Assembly (NCBI GenBank): GCA_021775955.1
Contig: JAJFGU010000014.1
Coordinates: 62,001-126,000 of the forward strand
Length of the DNA: 64,000 bases
From: Alphaproteobacteria bacterium
GTDB taxonomy: Bacteria > Pseudomonadota > Alphaproteobacteria > Micavibrionales > Micavibrionaceae
Reading direction: 5' to 3'
Shown: one piece after another, positions 45,397 to 54,191 of the stretch
Numbering within the stretch: the stretch's first letter is position 1
Layout: each line of letters opens with the position of its first letter
The notes under the pieces: model-generated
Database searches by the model: none
Told to the model about the DNA's origin: nothing
Seen by the model: only the letters and a program-made list of their open reading frames with translations
Translations under genes and position numbers: made by a program

Positions 45397-45861
45397 ATGA
45401 AGCGCAGTGTTATTGAAACTATTTTAGGGGCTGGAGTTTTGCTTGTGGCTGGGGTTTTTCTGGCCTTCAGTTATGACACGGCCAATGTCGGCGCCGGCGG
45501 CGGCGGTTATGAAGTCACGGCTGATTTTTCCGGGATTGGCGGCTTGTCCGCAGGTGATGCCGTGCAGATTAGCGGCGTCAAGGTTGGAACGATAACAGCT
45601 GTGGATCTTGTTCCTGAGAGCTATCTTGCCCGCGTTCATATGAGCATTGATGGCAATTTTCAAATTCCAACTGATACGGCGGCGCTGATTAGCAGTGAAA
45701 GCCTGCTCGGCGGGCTTTATCTTGCGCTCGAGCCCGGAGCAGACGAAGAAATGATCCCTGATGGTGGCCGCATACAATATACCCAGGCGCCGCAAAACCT
45801 TGAGCAATTGCTCGGCCAGTTTATATTCAGCATGCAGAGTGATGAAGAACCCACGCAGTAA
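45397..45861 (+). CDS. mlaD: Outer membrane lipid asymmetry protein MlaD
   Basis: Periplasmic MCE-domain protein of the Mla phospholipid transport system. A single N-terminal membrane helix (about residues 6-24) is followed by the MCE domain: YEVTADFSGIGGLSAGDAVQISGVKVGTI, then IPTDTAALISSESLLGGLYLALEPG. Length (154 residues) matches E. coli MlaD-type single-domain proteins. The ABC components mlaE/mlaF are not adjacent here. GGAAGAGGAAG precedes the ATG. The end overlaps the DUF2155 gene by 20 bp. Confidence 0.92.
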   Translation: MKRSVIETILGAGVLLVAGVFLAFSYDTANVGAGGGGYEVTADFSGIGGLSAGDAVQISGVKVGTITAVDLVPESYLARVHMSIDGNFQIPTDTAALISSESLLGGLYLALEPGADEEMIPDGGRIQYTQAPQNLEQLLGQFIFSMQSDEEPTQ

Positions 45862-46369
45862 AGCGCCTCATCTTTTCCTCATAACCGCATTGTTTCTCGC
45901 TTTGGGATTTGCCTTGGGCGGCGGCGGTCTCGTCGTGGCAGCAGAGCTGGAAACAGAAGTCACCGGGAAAATGCAGGACTTCCCCATCGTCAAGCTGCAG
46001 TCGCTGGACAAAGTTACAGCGCGCACCATGACATTTGAGGCGCGGGTTGGCTCAACCGTCAAATTCGGCCAGATCTATATTAAAGTTCAGGCCTGCCGCA
46101 AAGCCTCGCCGCTTGAGCTGCCTGAATCTGCGGCTTTCTTACAGATATGGCAGATTACTTTGGAAGAAAAAGCCGAGTGGATATTTTCCGGTTGGATGTT
46201 TGCCTCCTCGCCCGGCCTGTCGTCTATGGACCATCCGATCTATGATGTCTGGGTGATTGACTGCCTGGAATCGAAGAACAACGCCAAAGCCGGGATTGAA
46301 AAAGAAGAGCTGGGCGAAGGTGAAAGCAAGAATGAAACTTTGCTCGAGCCGAAAGAGAAGCTGGAATAG
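45842..46369 (+). CDS. DUF2155 family secreted protein
   Basis: A 175-residue protein with an N-terminal hydrophobic signal (LFLITALFLALGFALGGGGLVVA) and the DUF2155 body: VKLQSLDKVTARTMTFEARVG, FGQIYIKVQACRK, and FSGWMFASSPGLSSMDHPIYDVWVIDC, the family hallmark with two conserved cysteines. The ORF extends upstream to 45761, but that would lie inside mlaD; ATG 45842 gives a proper signal peptide. DUF2155 genes often sit beside NDUFA12 and accBC in Alphaproteobacteria. Function unknown, envelope-associated. Confidence 0.92.
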   Translation: MKNPRSKAPHLFLITALFLALGFALGGGGLVVAAELETEVTGKMQDFPIVKLQSLDKVTARTMTFEARVGSTVKFGQIYIKVQACRKASPLELPESAAFLQIWQITLEEKAEWIFSGWMFASSPGLSSMDHPIYDVWVIDCLESKNNAKAGIEKEELGEGESKNETLLEPKEKLE

Positions 46370-46372
46370 AGC

Positions 46373-47029
46373 TTAATATTTTTCACGCATCTCAAAGAAT
46401 TTTTCAAGAAGATCGCTTTCTTTCATTCCAGGTAAAAGGAAATCGGCCTCAACTTTAAGAACAGGCTCAAGGCGTTTCATATATTCCTTATGGCTTAGTT
46501 CATAAGCGCCGAATTGTTTCAGGTGGTCGTTGATAAATTGCGTATCGAGCATGGCAAAGCGGCCTTCCCACAAACGGGCCGCCAGATGGATTAGCGCAAT
46601 TTTGCTGGCATCACGCCTACGCGAAAACATGCTCTCACCAAAAAACGCGCCGCCAATGGCAATGCCGTATAAACCGCCGACCAGTTCATCATCTTTCCAG
46701 CACTCAATGCTATGGGCGTGGCCTTGTTCATGCAGCTTGCAATAGGCCTCAACAATCGATTGATTGATCCAGGTCTCGGGGCGGTTTTCGGTGTTCTCGG
46801 CGCAGGACTCCATGATTTTTTTGAAAGCCGTATTGATCCGAATTTTATACGGTGCGGAGCGGAGCGTTTTCATGAGACGCTCCGGAATGTGAATTTCATC
46901 GATGGGCAGCTGGCCGCGCTGCTCCGGGCATATCCAGTGGATATAGCGGCTATGGGCGCTATAGGCCATGGGAAAAAGCCCCTGTTTATAGGCCTCTAAA
47001 AGCAATTCTGATGTAAGGACAAGCTGCAT
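46373..47029 (-). CDS. aat: Leucyl/phenylalanyl-tRNA--protein transferase
   Basis: Adds Leu or Phe to N-terminal Arg/Lys of proteins, making N-degrons for ClpS-ClpA degradation. The 218-residue protein has the conserved LLLEAYKQGLFPMA start, WICPEQRGQLP, GHAHSIECWKDDELVGGLYGIAIGGAFFGESMFSRRRDASKIAL and FAMLDTQFINDHLKQFGA. The N-end-rule partner clpS is also in this window. It is the last gene of the minus-strand block and ends 3 bp from the convergent DUF2155 gene. Confidence 0.96.
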   Translation of the reverse strand: MQLVLTSELLLEAYKQGLFPMAYSAHSRYIHWICPEQRGQLPIDEIHIPERLMKTLRSAPYKIRINTAFKKIMESCAENTENRPETWINQSIVEAYCKLHEQGHAHSIECWKDDELVGGLYGIAIGGAFFGESMFSRRRDASKIALIHLAARLWEGRFAMLDTQFINDHLKQFGAYELSHKEYMKRLEPVLKVEADFLLPGMKESDLLEKFFEMREKY

Positions 47030-47074
47030 ATTTTCATTATGCCGCAGATTGTAAATTTAGGGAAATTTTGACAG

Positions 47075-48418
47075 CTAGGAACGTTCGGCCAGCTTATTTT
47101 CCAGCCATTGAATCGTGTAATCGCCGCTTAGAAATTCCGGCTGTTGCAAAATCCAGTCATGGAGCGGCAGGGTGGTTTTCACCCCTTCAACCACGGTTTC
47201 ACGAATGGCGCGGCTGAGGCGGCGGATACATTCCTCGCGGTTGCGGCCATGGACGATCAGCTTGCCAATCATCGAATCGTAATAAGGCGGGATGGTATAG
47301 CCGCCATAGATTGCACTATCGAAACGTACGCCTAGCCCGCCCGGCGCATGAAACTGCGTGATCGTACCCGGTGAGGGCATGAAGGTGTCGGGATCTTCAG
47401 CATTGATACGAATCTCGATGGCATGGCCACGAAAACGCAGGCGCTCTTTTTTGACGGTCAAAGGTTCACCGGCGGCGACTCGTATCTGCTCGGCGATTAA
47501 ATCAATCCCTGTAATCATTTCGGTGACAGGGTGTTCGACCTGAATCCGGGTGTTCATTTCCATGAAATAGAACTCCCCATTCTCGTATAAAAATTCAATT
47601 GTGCCCGCGCCAACATAACCGATTTTTTTAACTGTTTTGGCGGCCAGCGTACCAATTTTATCTCTCTGCTCGTCGGTAATCACAGGTGATGGCGCTTCTT
47701 CCAGCAATTTTTGATGACGGCGCTGGATCGAGCAATCGCGTTCGCCAAGATGAATGGCATTGCCGTGCTTATCGGCGAAAACCTGAATTTCGATATGTTT
47801 GGGGTTTTCGAGATATTTCTCGAGATAAACCGTATCGTCGCCGAAATTGGCCAGCGCCTCGGCGCGGGCGGTGTTATAAGCTCCTTCAAATTCGCCTGCC
47901 GCGCGGATGACCTGCATGCCTTTGCCGCCGCCACCTGAGGCCGCTTTCAGTAAGACCGGAAAGCCCATCTCTTCGGCTGTCGCCAAACCGTCTTCAGCGT
48001 TTTCCACCCCGCCATCGGAGCCGGGAACAACGGGCAGGCCAAGCTCCTGTACGGTTTGCTTGGCCATGATCTTATCGCCCATCTTCTCGATTAATTCCGC
48101 CGAAGGGCCGATAAAGGTAAAGCCGTGCTCTTCGACCATGCGGGCGAAATCGGCGTTCTCGGATAAAAACCCGTAACCGGGATGAATGGCATCGACCCCG
48201 GTGAGCGAGGCGGCGCTTAAGATAGCGGGAATATTGAGATAGCTGTCCTTGCTCGGTGGTGGACCGATACAGACGGATTCGTCGGCCAGACGCACTGGCA
48301 TGGCATTGGCGTCAGCAGTGGAATGCACCGCCACGGTTTCAACGCCCATCTCCCGACAGGCCCGGATGATCCGCAAGGCGATTTCTCCACGATTGGCTAT
48401 GAGAACTTTTTTGAACAT
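47075..48418 (-). CDS. accC: Acetyl-CoA carboxylase, biotin carboxylase subunit
   Basis: Carboxylates biotin on AccB with ATP and bicarbonate, the first half-reaction of acetyl-CoA carboxylase in fatty-acid synthesis. Starting at [14 protein letters not shown] (ATG 48418), it has 447 residues, as in E. coli. ATP-grasp motifs are present: [11 protein letters not shown], the [17 protein letters not shown] strand, [14 protein letters not shown] and [16 protein letters not shown]. The longer open frame to 48481 is not supported. It directly follows accB in the operon. Confidence 0.97.
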   Translation of the reverse strand: MFKKVLIANRGEIALRIIRACREMGVETVAVHSTADANAMPVRLADESVCIGPPPSKDSYLNIPAILSAASLTGVDAIHPGYGFLSENADFARMVEEHGFTFIGPSAELIEKMGDKIMAKQTVQELGLPVVPGSDGGVENAEDGLATAEEMGFPVLLKAASGGGGKGMQVIRAAGEFEGAYNTARAEALANFGDDTVYLEKYLENPKHIEIQVFADKHGNAIHLGERDCSIQRRHQKLLEEAPSPVITDEQRDKIGTLAAKTVKKIGYVGAGTIEFLYENGEFYFMEMNTRIQVEHPVTEMITGIDLIAEQIRVAAGEPLTVKKERLRFRGHAIEIRINAEDPDTFMPSPGTITQFHAPGGLGVRFDSAIYGGYTIPPYYDSMIGKLIVHGRNREECIRRLSRAIRETVVEGVKTTLPLHDWILQQPEFLSGDYTIQWLENKLAERS

Positions 48419-48431
48419 GGGATTTTGGCTT

Positions 48432-48890
48432 TTATTCAATAACCATGAGAACGTCACCGAACTCAACAGGATGGTTGTCATTGACGAGGATCTGGGACAC
48501 GGTGCCGGCTTTTTCCGCTTTGATCGGGTTCATGACCTTCATGGCTTCAATAATCATAAGCGTATCACCGGCTGCCACTTTGTCGCCCTTTTGTACAAAA
48601 GGCGGTGAATCCGGATCGGACTGCATATAGGCCGTGCCGACCATCGGCGAGGTGACAGCGCCCGGATGAGAAAGCGCGGTTGTATCCGGTGCGTCCGTAT
48701 TGGCCATCTGCGGCATTTCGGGATTGGAAGACATGATTTCAGGATGGCCGTTACCGTTTCCACTTACGACAACGCCACCACCTTTACTGACGCGGATGGA
48801 TTTTTCACCGTTGGCGACTTCGATTTCATTCAGGCCGGTTTCTTCGAGCAATTCCGCCAGCTCTTTAATTGCCTTGGCATCAATTTTCAT
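48432..48890 (-). CDS. accB: Acetyl-CoA carboxylase, biotin carboxyl carrier protein
   Basis: Carrier subunit whose biotin shuttles carboxyl groups from AccC to the carboxyltransferase. From ATG 48890 it has 152 residues. The N-terminal helix ([24 protein letters not shown]) is typical of AccB. A Gly/Asn/Pro/Ala linker follows. The biotinyl domain carries the lysine in IEAMKVMN. Residues before this ATG in the longer frame look untranslated. It lies between aroQ and accC in a six-gene unit. Confidence 0.96.
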   Translation of the reverse strand: MKIDAKAIKELAELLEETGLNEIEVANGEKSIRVSKGGGVVVSGNGNGHPEIMSSNPEMPQMANTDAPDTTALSHPGAVTSPMVGTAYMQSDPDSPPFVQKGDKVAAGDTLMIIEAMKVMNPIKAEKAGTVSQILVNDNHPVEFGDVLMVIE

Positions 48891-48958
48891 GAATTTCTGT
48901 GCTTTTTTATTGGTCCAGCGGCTAATTTTAGAGGGCGGGCGGTTTGTTCGCAAGGCTT

Positions 48959-49396
48959 TTAAGAGGTTATCAATTCACATGCTTTTTCAAGGGCTTGCGT
49001 ATATCCTTGCGCCCCTTCACCGGCAATAACCGCTGAGGCTATGGGCTCTATATAAGAGACATGGCGGAACTTCTCCCGTTTCTTCGGATCGGACAGGTGA
49101 ACCTCGATAACCGGCATGCCTAGCATTTTAAGCGCATCATGAATGGCAATCGAGCTATGGGTGTAGGCCGCAGCGTTGATAATCAGCGCGTCAAAAATTC
49201 CGTCCGCTTCTTGCACCCATTCAATCAGCTCACCTTCATGATTGGACTGACGAAAATCAATTTTGCAGCCCAACTCTCTGGCTTTTTCCAGGCACAGCGC
49301 GTTGATATCCTCCAGCGTGTCATGGCCATATATGTCAGGCTCACGCGTGCCGAGCATGTTCAAATTGGGTCCGTTTAAAATCAGTATCCTATGCAT
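48959..49396 (-). CDS. aroQ: 3-dehydroquinate dehydratase, type II
   Basis: Third step of the shikimate pathway, dehydrating 3-dehydroquinate. The 145-residue length and motifs fit the type II family: ILNGPNLNMLGTREPDIYG at the start (with catalytic Arg/Tyr region), CKIDFRQSNHEGELI, INAAAYTHSS (active-site His) and PVIEVHLSDPKKREKFRHVS. The start overlaps the stop of the DsbA-like gene by one base (TAATG). Confidence 0.97.
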   Translation of the reverse strand: MHRILILNGPNLNMLGTREPDIYGHDTLEDINALCLEKARELGCKIDFRQSNHEGELIEWVQEADGIFDALIINAAAYTHSSIAIHDALKMLGMPVIEVHLSDPKKREKFRHVSYIEPIASAVIAGEGAQGYTQALEKACELITS

Positions 49397-49995
49397 TACA
49401 ATCCACGCGCTTCGTTAAACATCCGCAAGAAATCCTCCACGGTCGGTATTTTATCTTCCGGTACATATATTATTTTTTTGCCGATGAGGAAAGTCGGAAC
49501 GGAATCTCTGCCGAGTTTCATATAAACCTCTCCGTTTCTGGCGATCGTTTTTAAGATGGCCTCGTCCTTTGCGTCCTCTTCCAGTTTAGCTCTATCGATA
49601 TCAGGAGGGATATGAGATTTAATAGCTCCGCTTCCGTTTTGGAAGTTTTCGATCAGAGCGTTATGCACATCGATAAAGCGCCCCTGTTTTCCGGCTGCGT
49701 AAACCAGCTGCGCGGTTTTGACCGATTGGGCATCGCTGGAAGGCAAGGGACGCGGGATATAGGTTACGCGCCCGTCTTTTTGCAGCGCCTCTTTTATGAT
49801 GGGGTGTATTTGCCGACAATCCGGGCAGCTATAATCAAGAAATTCGACAACTTTTAAGTCAGCACTATCTGAGCCAGACGTATATTCCGCAGGGACTTTA
49901 AATGCGGCCCGGCTTAGTGAAGACAGGGTGTATATCTGAAAACTCAGATAGCTGGCGATGAGAACCAGAATAATGGTGACAATGCGAAATGCCAT
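49396..49995 (-). CDS. DsbA-like thioredoxin-fold protein 1
   Basis: A 199-residue membrane-anchored thiol-disulfide protein. The first 25 residues are a hydrophobic anchor (IVTIILVLIASYLSFQIYTL) and the thioredoxin fold follows, with the active site CPDC in LDYSCPDCRQIHP and the cis-proline in DSVPTFLIGKK. CPDC is less oxidising-looking than the CPHC of E. coli DsbA. It follows a second DsbA-like gene (27 bp apart) and precedes aroQ. Confidence 0.88.
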   Translation of the reverse strand: MAFRIVTIILVLIASYLSFQIYTLSSLSRAAFKVPAEYTSGSDSADLKVVEFLDYSCPDCRQIHPIIKEALQKDGRVTYIPRPLPSSDAQSVKTAQLVYAAGKQGRFIDVHNALIENFQNGSGAIKSHIPPDIDRAKLEEDAKDEAILKTIARNGEVYMKLGRDSVPTFLIGKKIIYVPEDKIPTVEDFLRMFNEARGL

Positions 49996-50022
49996 CGCGC
50001 TTTATACCTTTAAGGCGAAAAC

Positions 50023-50796
50023 CTAGCCTTCTTTCTTTCCTCTCGCGTTTTCAATGGCGGCCTTCATGCCGTCCGGCCCCATATAACCACGGACCAGTTC
50101 ACCATTGACGATAAAGGCTGGCGTTCCCTGAATGCCGATATCGCGCGCCGTTTGCATGCTTTTGTTCAGCATGGATTTCACATCTTCTGAGTTCGCATCC
50201 TGCTTCATCTTTTTTGTGTCCAGCCCAAGCTTGTCTGCAATCTTGGTAAGCTCGGATTCATTCTTGGCGCCTCTGTGGTCCATCAAAGCTGTATGATATT
50301 CAAAATATTTCCCTTGCTTATGCGCGGCCAAAGCCCATTGTGCGGCTGTAAAAGATGTTGGCCCCAAAATAGGCATTTCCTGAAAGATAAAGCGCACATC
50401 TTTTTCCTCGTTCAGGACTTTTTGAATGTCGGGCAAAGCGCGCTTGCAATAACCGCAATTGTAATCAAAGAACTCTACAATCGTGATAGAACCATCCGCA
50501 TTACCTGCCGAAGGTGCATCACTTCTTGTCAGATAGGACAGGCTTTCAGTAACTTTGGCGGCAGATTGTTCTTCCTGCTCGCGCTCCTCTTTAACCCTGT
50601 AGGCTTCCAGAGATTCAACCAGAACTTCCGGGTTTTCCATCAGGTATTGTTTAACAATTGTTTGTATTTCACTCTTTTGCGCTTCAGCAAAACCTTCTTC
50701 AGCCTGTGCGCCGGGTCCAAAAGCCGTAAAAACAAGACCGCATACCAGGGTTGCCGCAATAAAAGAAAAGAAAATGTTATGTTTGATATTATTCAC
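50023..50796 (-). CDS. DsbA-like thioredoxin-fold protein 2
   Basis: A 257-residue exported protein: signal peptide (FFSFIAATLVCGLVFTAFGPGAQA), a helical stretch with QTIVKQYLMENPEVLVESLEAY (like the N-terminal region of ScsC/BdbD-type proteins), then a thioredoxin fold with CGYC in FDYNCGYCKRALPDI and the cis-proline in GTPAFIVNGEL. The N-terminal helices may drive oligomerisation as in ScsC, which would favour isomerase-type work. Start is GTG with GGAG 7 bases upstream. First gene of the minus-strand unit. Confidence 0.9.
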   Translation of the reverse strand: MNNIKHNIFFSFIAATLVCGLVFTAFGPGAQAEEGFAEAQKSEIQTIVKQYLMENPEVLVESLEAYRVKEEREQEEQSAAKVTESLSYLTRSDAPSAGNADGSITIVEFFDYNCGYCKRALPDIQKVLNEEKDVRFIFQEMPILGPTSFTAAQWALAAHKQGKYFEYHTALMDHRGAKNESELTKIADKLGLDTKKMKQDANSEDVKSMLNKSMQTARDIGIQGTPAFIVNGELVRGYMGPDGMKAAIENARGKKEG

Positions 50797-50889
50797 CGCT
50801 AAACTCCTTTTTCCTGCCGTAAAATTCTATTTTCAGTGTAACCCATAAGAGGGCTGTTTGAATAGTATTCGTTATAAAAAGGGTGCCCG

Positions 50890-52239
50890 TTACCCGTTCT
50901 TTTCAACGTTTTCGATGTGCGAAAGAATGTCTCTGGCCTGAATCCATTCGCGGCTCCCCTTTTCCACTGTCTTTAGGGCTGCCTCGGCTTGATGTTTTGC
51001 ATATGGGATGCGCCCTTGCAGTATGGCTTCTTCCGCCAGATGGATTTTAGCAATTGTTTCCTGGCCCAGTCGCCCATAGGCGGTTGCGACCAGTCTATGG
51101 GCGCGCGCGGAGCGTTGTTCATGTTGGAGCGCGCGCTCAAGATGGGTGATGGCCTCCCTGAGGCTGGTATCATCACCTTTTTCTAAAAGGGCATGACCCA
51201 GGGCAATGCGGATCAACGGCGCTTTTCCGAGTATCTTCGCGGAGCGGCGGTAAAAAGGAATGCCTTCATTGACGTGGCCGAATTCAACCAGCATCTGGCC
51301 CTTCAACTCGAGAAAATAAGGATTGTTGTTTTCAAGAGTCAGCAATTCATCAATCTCTCTCAGAGCCTGGTCTATCTTATTTGTACGGTAAGCGGCAATG
51401 GCGCGTGCATAGCGTGCTGGAACAGATAAATCGCGGTCATCATAAACCCAGGGAACCTGCCCCGGATTGATAAAGCCGGTGAGCTTTGCCTTGAGCCGCG
51501 CGTGCTGTTCCACCCAGTGCGGCGGGTAGACTTTGCCGAAGGACGGCGATTTTTCAGCGCGCACTCTGATCGCCTCTATCCGGTCGCGGGTGATCGGGTG
51601 GGTGCGTACATATTCGCTTTGCTGGCTGGCGGGAAGAAGTTCCTCCGATTCCAGCTTGCTCATAAAGGTTGCCAGGCCGTTTGCATTCATCTCTGCCTTT
51701 TCAAAATAAGACAAAGCCGCCTGGTCGGCGCTGGATTCATTGACCCGGCTATGGGCAAGGAAACGCCGCTGCGCTACAGAGCTTGCGCCCATGCCGATCG
51801 CGGCGGCAGCCCCGCCATCCCCCGTGGCAAGGGCGGCGCCGATTCCTATAATGGTGCCGAGAATACTTTCATAGGTTGCGCGCTCCATCGCATCGCGCGT
51901 GGCAATCAGATGACCGCCCGAGATATGGCCAAGCTCGTGCGCCATCACCCCGATAATTTCATCCGGCGTATCGGTTTTTCCCAAAAGCCCCGTATAGAAA
52001 AAGATGTTCGCGCCGCCTGCGACAAAGGCGTTGATATCGTTGCTTTGCACCAAAATCATGCGGACATTGTCGGGTGCGATATCGGCGGCCTTAAAAATAG
52101 GTTGCGCCCATTCGCTCATGGTATTTTCAATTTCGGTGTCACGAATAATAACAGGGGCACTGCCATTTTGCGCCGGAGCAGGCTGCAAAGGTAGGAAAAT
52201 CAAAAGCGTCGTAATAAAAAGTAGTAAATAATATCTCAT
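50890..52239 (-). CDS. M48 family metalloprotease with TPR repeats (BepA-like)
   Basis: Periplasmic zinc peptidase of the YfgC/BepA class, involved in outer-membrane protein quality control. A signal peptide (YYLLLFITTLLIFLPLQPAPA) precedes the catalytic domain: HELGH in VMAHELGHISGGH supplies two zinc ligands and the general base, and the Glu in ESSADQAALSYF is the third. From about residue 270 the protein is TPR-like (FLELKGQMLVEFGHVNEGI, SARAHRLVATAYGRLGQ). ATG 52239 gives 449 residues; the upstream codons to 52260 are unsupported. It is divergent from the small membrane protein. Confidence 0.93.
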   Translation of the reverse strand: MRYYLLLFITTLLIFLPLQPAPAQNGSAPVIIRDTEIENTMSEWAQPIFKAADIAPDNVRMILVQSNDINAFVAGGANIFFYTGLLGKTDTPDEIIGVMAHELGHISGGHLIATRDAMERATYESILGTIIGIGAALATGDGGAAAAIGMGASSVAQRRFLAHSRVNESSADQAALSYFEKAEMNANGLATFMSKLESEELLPASQQSEYVRTHPITRDRIEAIRVRAEKSPSFGKVYPPHWVEQHARLKAKLTGFINPGQVPWVYDDRDLSVPARYARAIAAYRTNKIDQALREIDELLTLENNNPYFLELKGQMLVEFGHVNEGIPFYRRSAKILGKAPLIRIALGHALLEKGDDTSLREAITHLERALQHEQRSARAHRLVATAYGRLGQETIAKIHLAEEAILQGRIPYAKHQAEAALKTVEKGSREWIQARDILSHIENVEKNG

Positions 52240-52300
52240 TTTTGGTCCGTTTGTTAGCAAAGTGCTTTCCGCTTTGCGCAGAACATATACAATAAACTAG

Positions 52301-52648
52301 ATGAGTGCCTTTATCTATCAATGGATTGATGCGTTATGGATACCGGTAGGGTTGCTGGTGGTTCATAAAAAGCACCGTTTATGGGCGGTTGGCTTTATTG
52401 CTGCCTGTATGCTTATGATGCGTTTGCAGGTTGAGCTTCTGGCCGGGGTCGGCTATGAACGCGGGATTGTCGGCCTTATGGACTCGCATATTTTCAATCG
52501 CGGCCTGGTTGTTTATAGCGTGATTTATATTATTTACTTCCTGTTGGCTTATTATTCGCCGGGAACGAGGGGCTCTGTGTTTATGGCTGCCTCGATTAGT
52601 ATTTTCTTTTTCGCCCTGTTTTTATCGATGATTGTAATGGTGCTGTAG
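52301..52648 (+). CDS. Small membrane protein upstream of rlmE
   Basis: A 115-residue protein with three or four hydrophobic helices (about 10-20, 29-45, 65-85, 92-112). No active-site or transport motif is seen. It lies 2 bp before rlmE and is co-transcribed with it. No ribosome-binding site is obvious before the ATG. I know no family. Confidence 0.7.
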   Translation: MSAFIYQWIDALWIPVGLLVVHKKHRLWAVGFIAACMLMMRLQVELLAGVGYERGIVGLMDSHIFNRGLVVYSVIYIIYFLLAYYSPGTRGSVFMAASISIFFFALFLSMIVMVL

Positions 52649-52650
52649 AT

Positions 52651-53298
52651 ATGTCGCGTAACAAACCAAAATCCAAAGTCAAAACGGCAAAGGGCCGTAA
52701 AGGGTCTTCGACGCGCTGGCTGCAGAGGCAGCTCAACGATCCTTATATCGACGAAGCGGAAAAAGCGGGCTACCGTTCGCGCGCCGCGTTTAAGATCAAG
52801 GAAATTGATGAAAAGCTGAAGCTGTTCAAAAAGGGTATGAAGGTTTTGGATCTTGGCGCAGCGCCGGGTGGCTGGTGCCAGATCGCGGCGGAAAAGGGCT
52901 GCGAGATTATTGCCATGGATCTGCTCGAGATGGATGAAATTCCTGGTGTTGACTTCATCCAGATGGATTTTATGGATGATGACGCGCCGGAAAAATTAAA
53001 GGCGATGCTGGGCGGGCAGGCCGATATCGTGCTCTCTGATTTGGCGCCCAACACCACGGGCCATAAGCAGACGGATCATATACGGATTATGGTGGTGGTC
53101 GAGGCGGCCTATGATTTCGCGCTCGAGGTTTTAAAGCCCGACGGTGTTTTCGTCGCCAAGGTTCTGCAGGGCGGCACGCAGAATGAATTGTTGGGCCGAA
53201 TGAAGAAGGATTTTAAGAAAGTACAGCATATAAAACCCCCGGCCAGCCGCAAGGAAAGCTCCGAGCAATATGTTGTCGCCAGCGGCTTCAGAAGTTAA
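52651..53298 (+). CDS. rlmE: 23S rRNA (uridine-2'-O) methyltransferase RlmE
   Basis: SAM-dependent methyltransferase that modifies U2552 in the A-loop of 23S rRNA. The 215-residue protein shows RSRAAFKIKEIDEK with the catalytic Lys, VLDLGAAPGGW for SAM, VLSDLAPNTTGHKQTD with the catalytic Asp, and a further Lys in VAKVLQGG. A basic N-terminus (KPKSKVKTAKGRKGSS) suits RNA binding. It follows the small membrane protein by 2 bp. Confidence 0.95.
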   Translation: MSRNKPKSKVKTAKGRKGSSTRWLQRQLNDPYIDEAEKAGYRSRAAFKIKEIDEKLKLFKKGMKVLDLGAAPGGWCQIAAEKGCEIIAMDLLEMDEIPGVDFIQMDFMDDDAPEKLKAMLGGQADIVLSDLAPNTTGHKQTDHIRIMVVVEAAYDFALEVLKPDGVFVAKVLQGGTQNELLGRMKKDFKKVQHIKPPASRKESSEQYVVASGFRS

Positions 53299-53301
53299 AA
53301 C

Positions 53302-53703
53302 TTATGCTTTTAGTCCTGGTAAAGGTTCTGTGATATCCAGGGTACTAGCATGTGTGTTTTGTGCCTCGAGTTGTATGGCTTGAAATTCTTGCACTGTAGT
53401 TTCTTCTAAATTTTCTGGATGCGCTGCACCCTCATGCAATTTTTCCAAAGCGCCGTGAGCCATCTCCAATACCCAAGAAGCCCCGCCATGATTCATTCCT
53501 GAATAAGCATCAATGATGCCGGTAAGATCTGACTCGGTATACAAGACCTGATTTGCTGGGTTTTGTATACCATAGCCCTGTTTGGGAAGCTCACTAGGTC
53601 CATAAGGCTCACCATTGTGATTCGTATGAAATTGAGCGATGACGTATACGTCATCATTTATCTTAACTGCGTCCTCAATCGTTGTAAGATTTGGATCCGC
53701 CAT
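53302..53703 (-). CDS. Hypothetical soluble protein
   Basis: A 133-residue acidic protein with no signal, membrane segment or known motif. It is polar and Asn/Gly-rich in the middle (AYSGMNHGGASWVLEMAHGALE). ATG 53703 is preferred over GTG 53709 because AGAGGTG sits about 5 bases upstream of it. It converges with rlmE and is slightly more AT-rich than its neighbours. Unknown family. Confidence 0.7.
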   Translation of the reverse strand: MADPNLTTIEDAVKINDDVYVIAQFHTNHNGEPYGPSELPKQGYGIQNPANQVLYTESDLTGIIDAYSGMNHGGASWVLEMAHGALEKLHEGAAHPENLEETTVQEFQAIQLEAQNTHASTLDITEPLPGLKA

Positions 53704-53840
53704 AACCACACCTCTATTTTTTGTTTTTAATACCGTGCCTCCTATTATTCATATTACCTATTAATATGGGGTTAAATATGCTCCATTTTATTTAGAAAAC
53801 CCCTGTATTCCAGGGGTCTTAGAGGAAATAAAATCGCCTG

Positions 53841-53877
53841 TTGACTCTTCTGTAAGTTCAAACTAACATTTGAATCA
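53841..53877 (+). promoter_or_regulatory. Promoter and operator of the arsR/SRPBCC pair
   Basis: -35 TTGACT (53841-53846) and -10 TAACAT (53864-53869) with a 17-bp spacer. A perfect inverted repeat TTCAAA-N6-TTTGAA (53857-53874) covers the -10, placing a repressor site on the promoter. The start codon at 53877 falls at the predicted +1, so the transcript may be leaderless. Confidence 0.6.
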
Positions 53878-54191
53878 TGTTAGAAAAAATACAAGCCATT
53901 AGCGACCCAACCCGTTTTGCCATCCTCGAGTTGCTGAGGGATCAGGAAATGCCCGCCGGCAAAATAGCCACGCATTTTCCATCGATTTCCCGCCCGGCGG
54001 TGTCGCAACATTTGCGTATTCTGAAGCACAATAATCTGCTTTGGGAACGACGTGAGGGCACCAAGCGTATCTATCGCCTGCGGCCCAAGGGCTTTTACGA
54101 CATTTACCAGTTTTTAGAAGAATTTTGGGATCCGCGGCTGCAAAAACTCAAAGCCGTCGCTGAAAAAGAGGAAGAAAGGAAAAGAGCATGA
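53877..54191 (+). CDS. ArsR family transcriptional regulator
   Basis: A 104-residue winged-helix repressor of the ArsR/SmtB type. SDPTRFAILELLRDQEMPAGKIA opens the fold, SRPAVSQHLRILKHNNLLWERREGTKRIYRL gives the recognition helix and wing. No metal-binding Cys pairs (such as CxC) are present, so it probably does not sense metals. Its stop overlaps the SRPBCC gene by ATGA. This pairing of an ArsR regulator with an AHSA1-type protein is common. It is likely self-repressed through the palindrome on its own promoter. Confidence 0.93.
   Translation: MLEKIQAISDPTRFAILELLRDQEMPAGKIATHFPSISRPAVSQHLRILKHNNLLWERREGTKRIYRLRPKGFYDIYQFLEEFWDPRLQKLKAVAEKEEERKRA

Noticed and set aside
51502-52194. 230-residue plus-strand frame
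   Set aside because: Antisense of the M48 protease gene and without family features.
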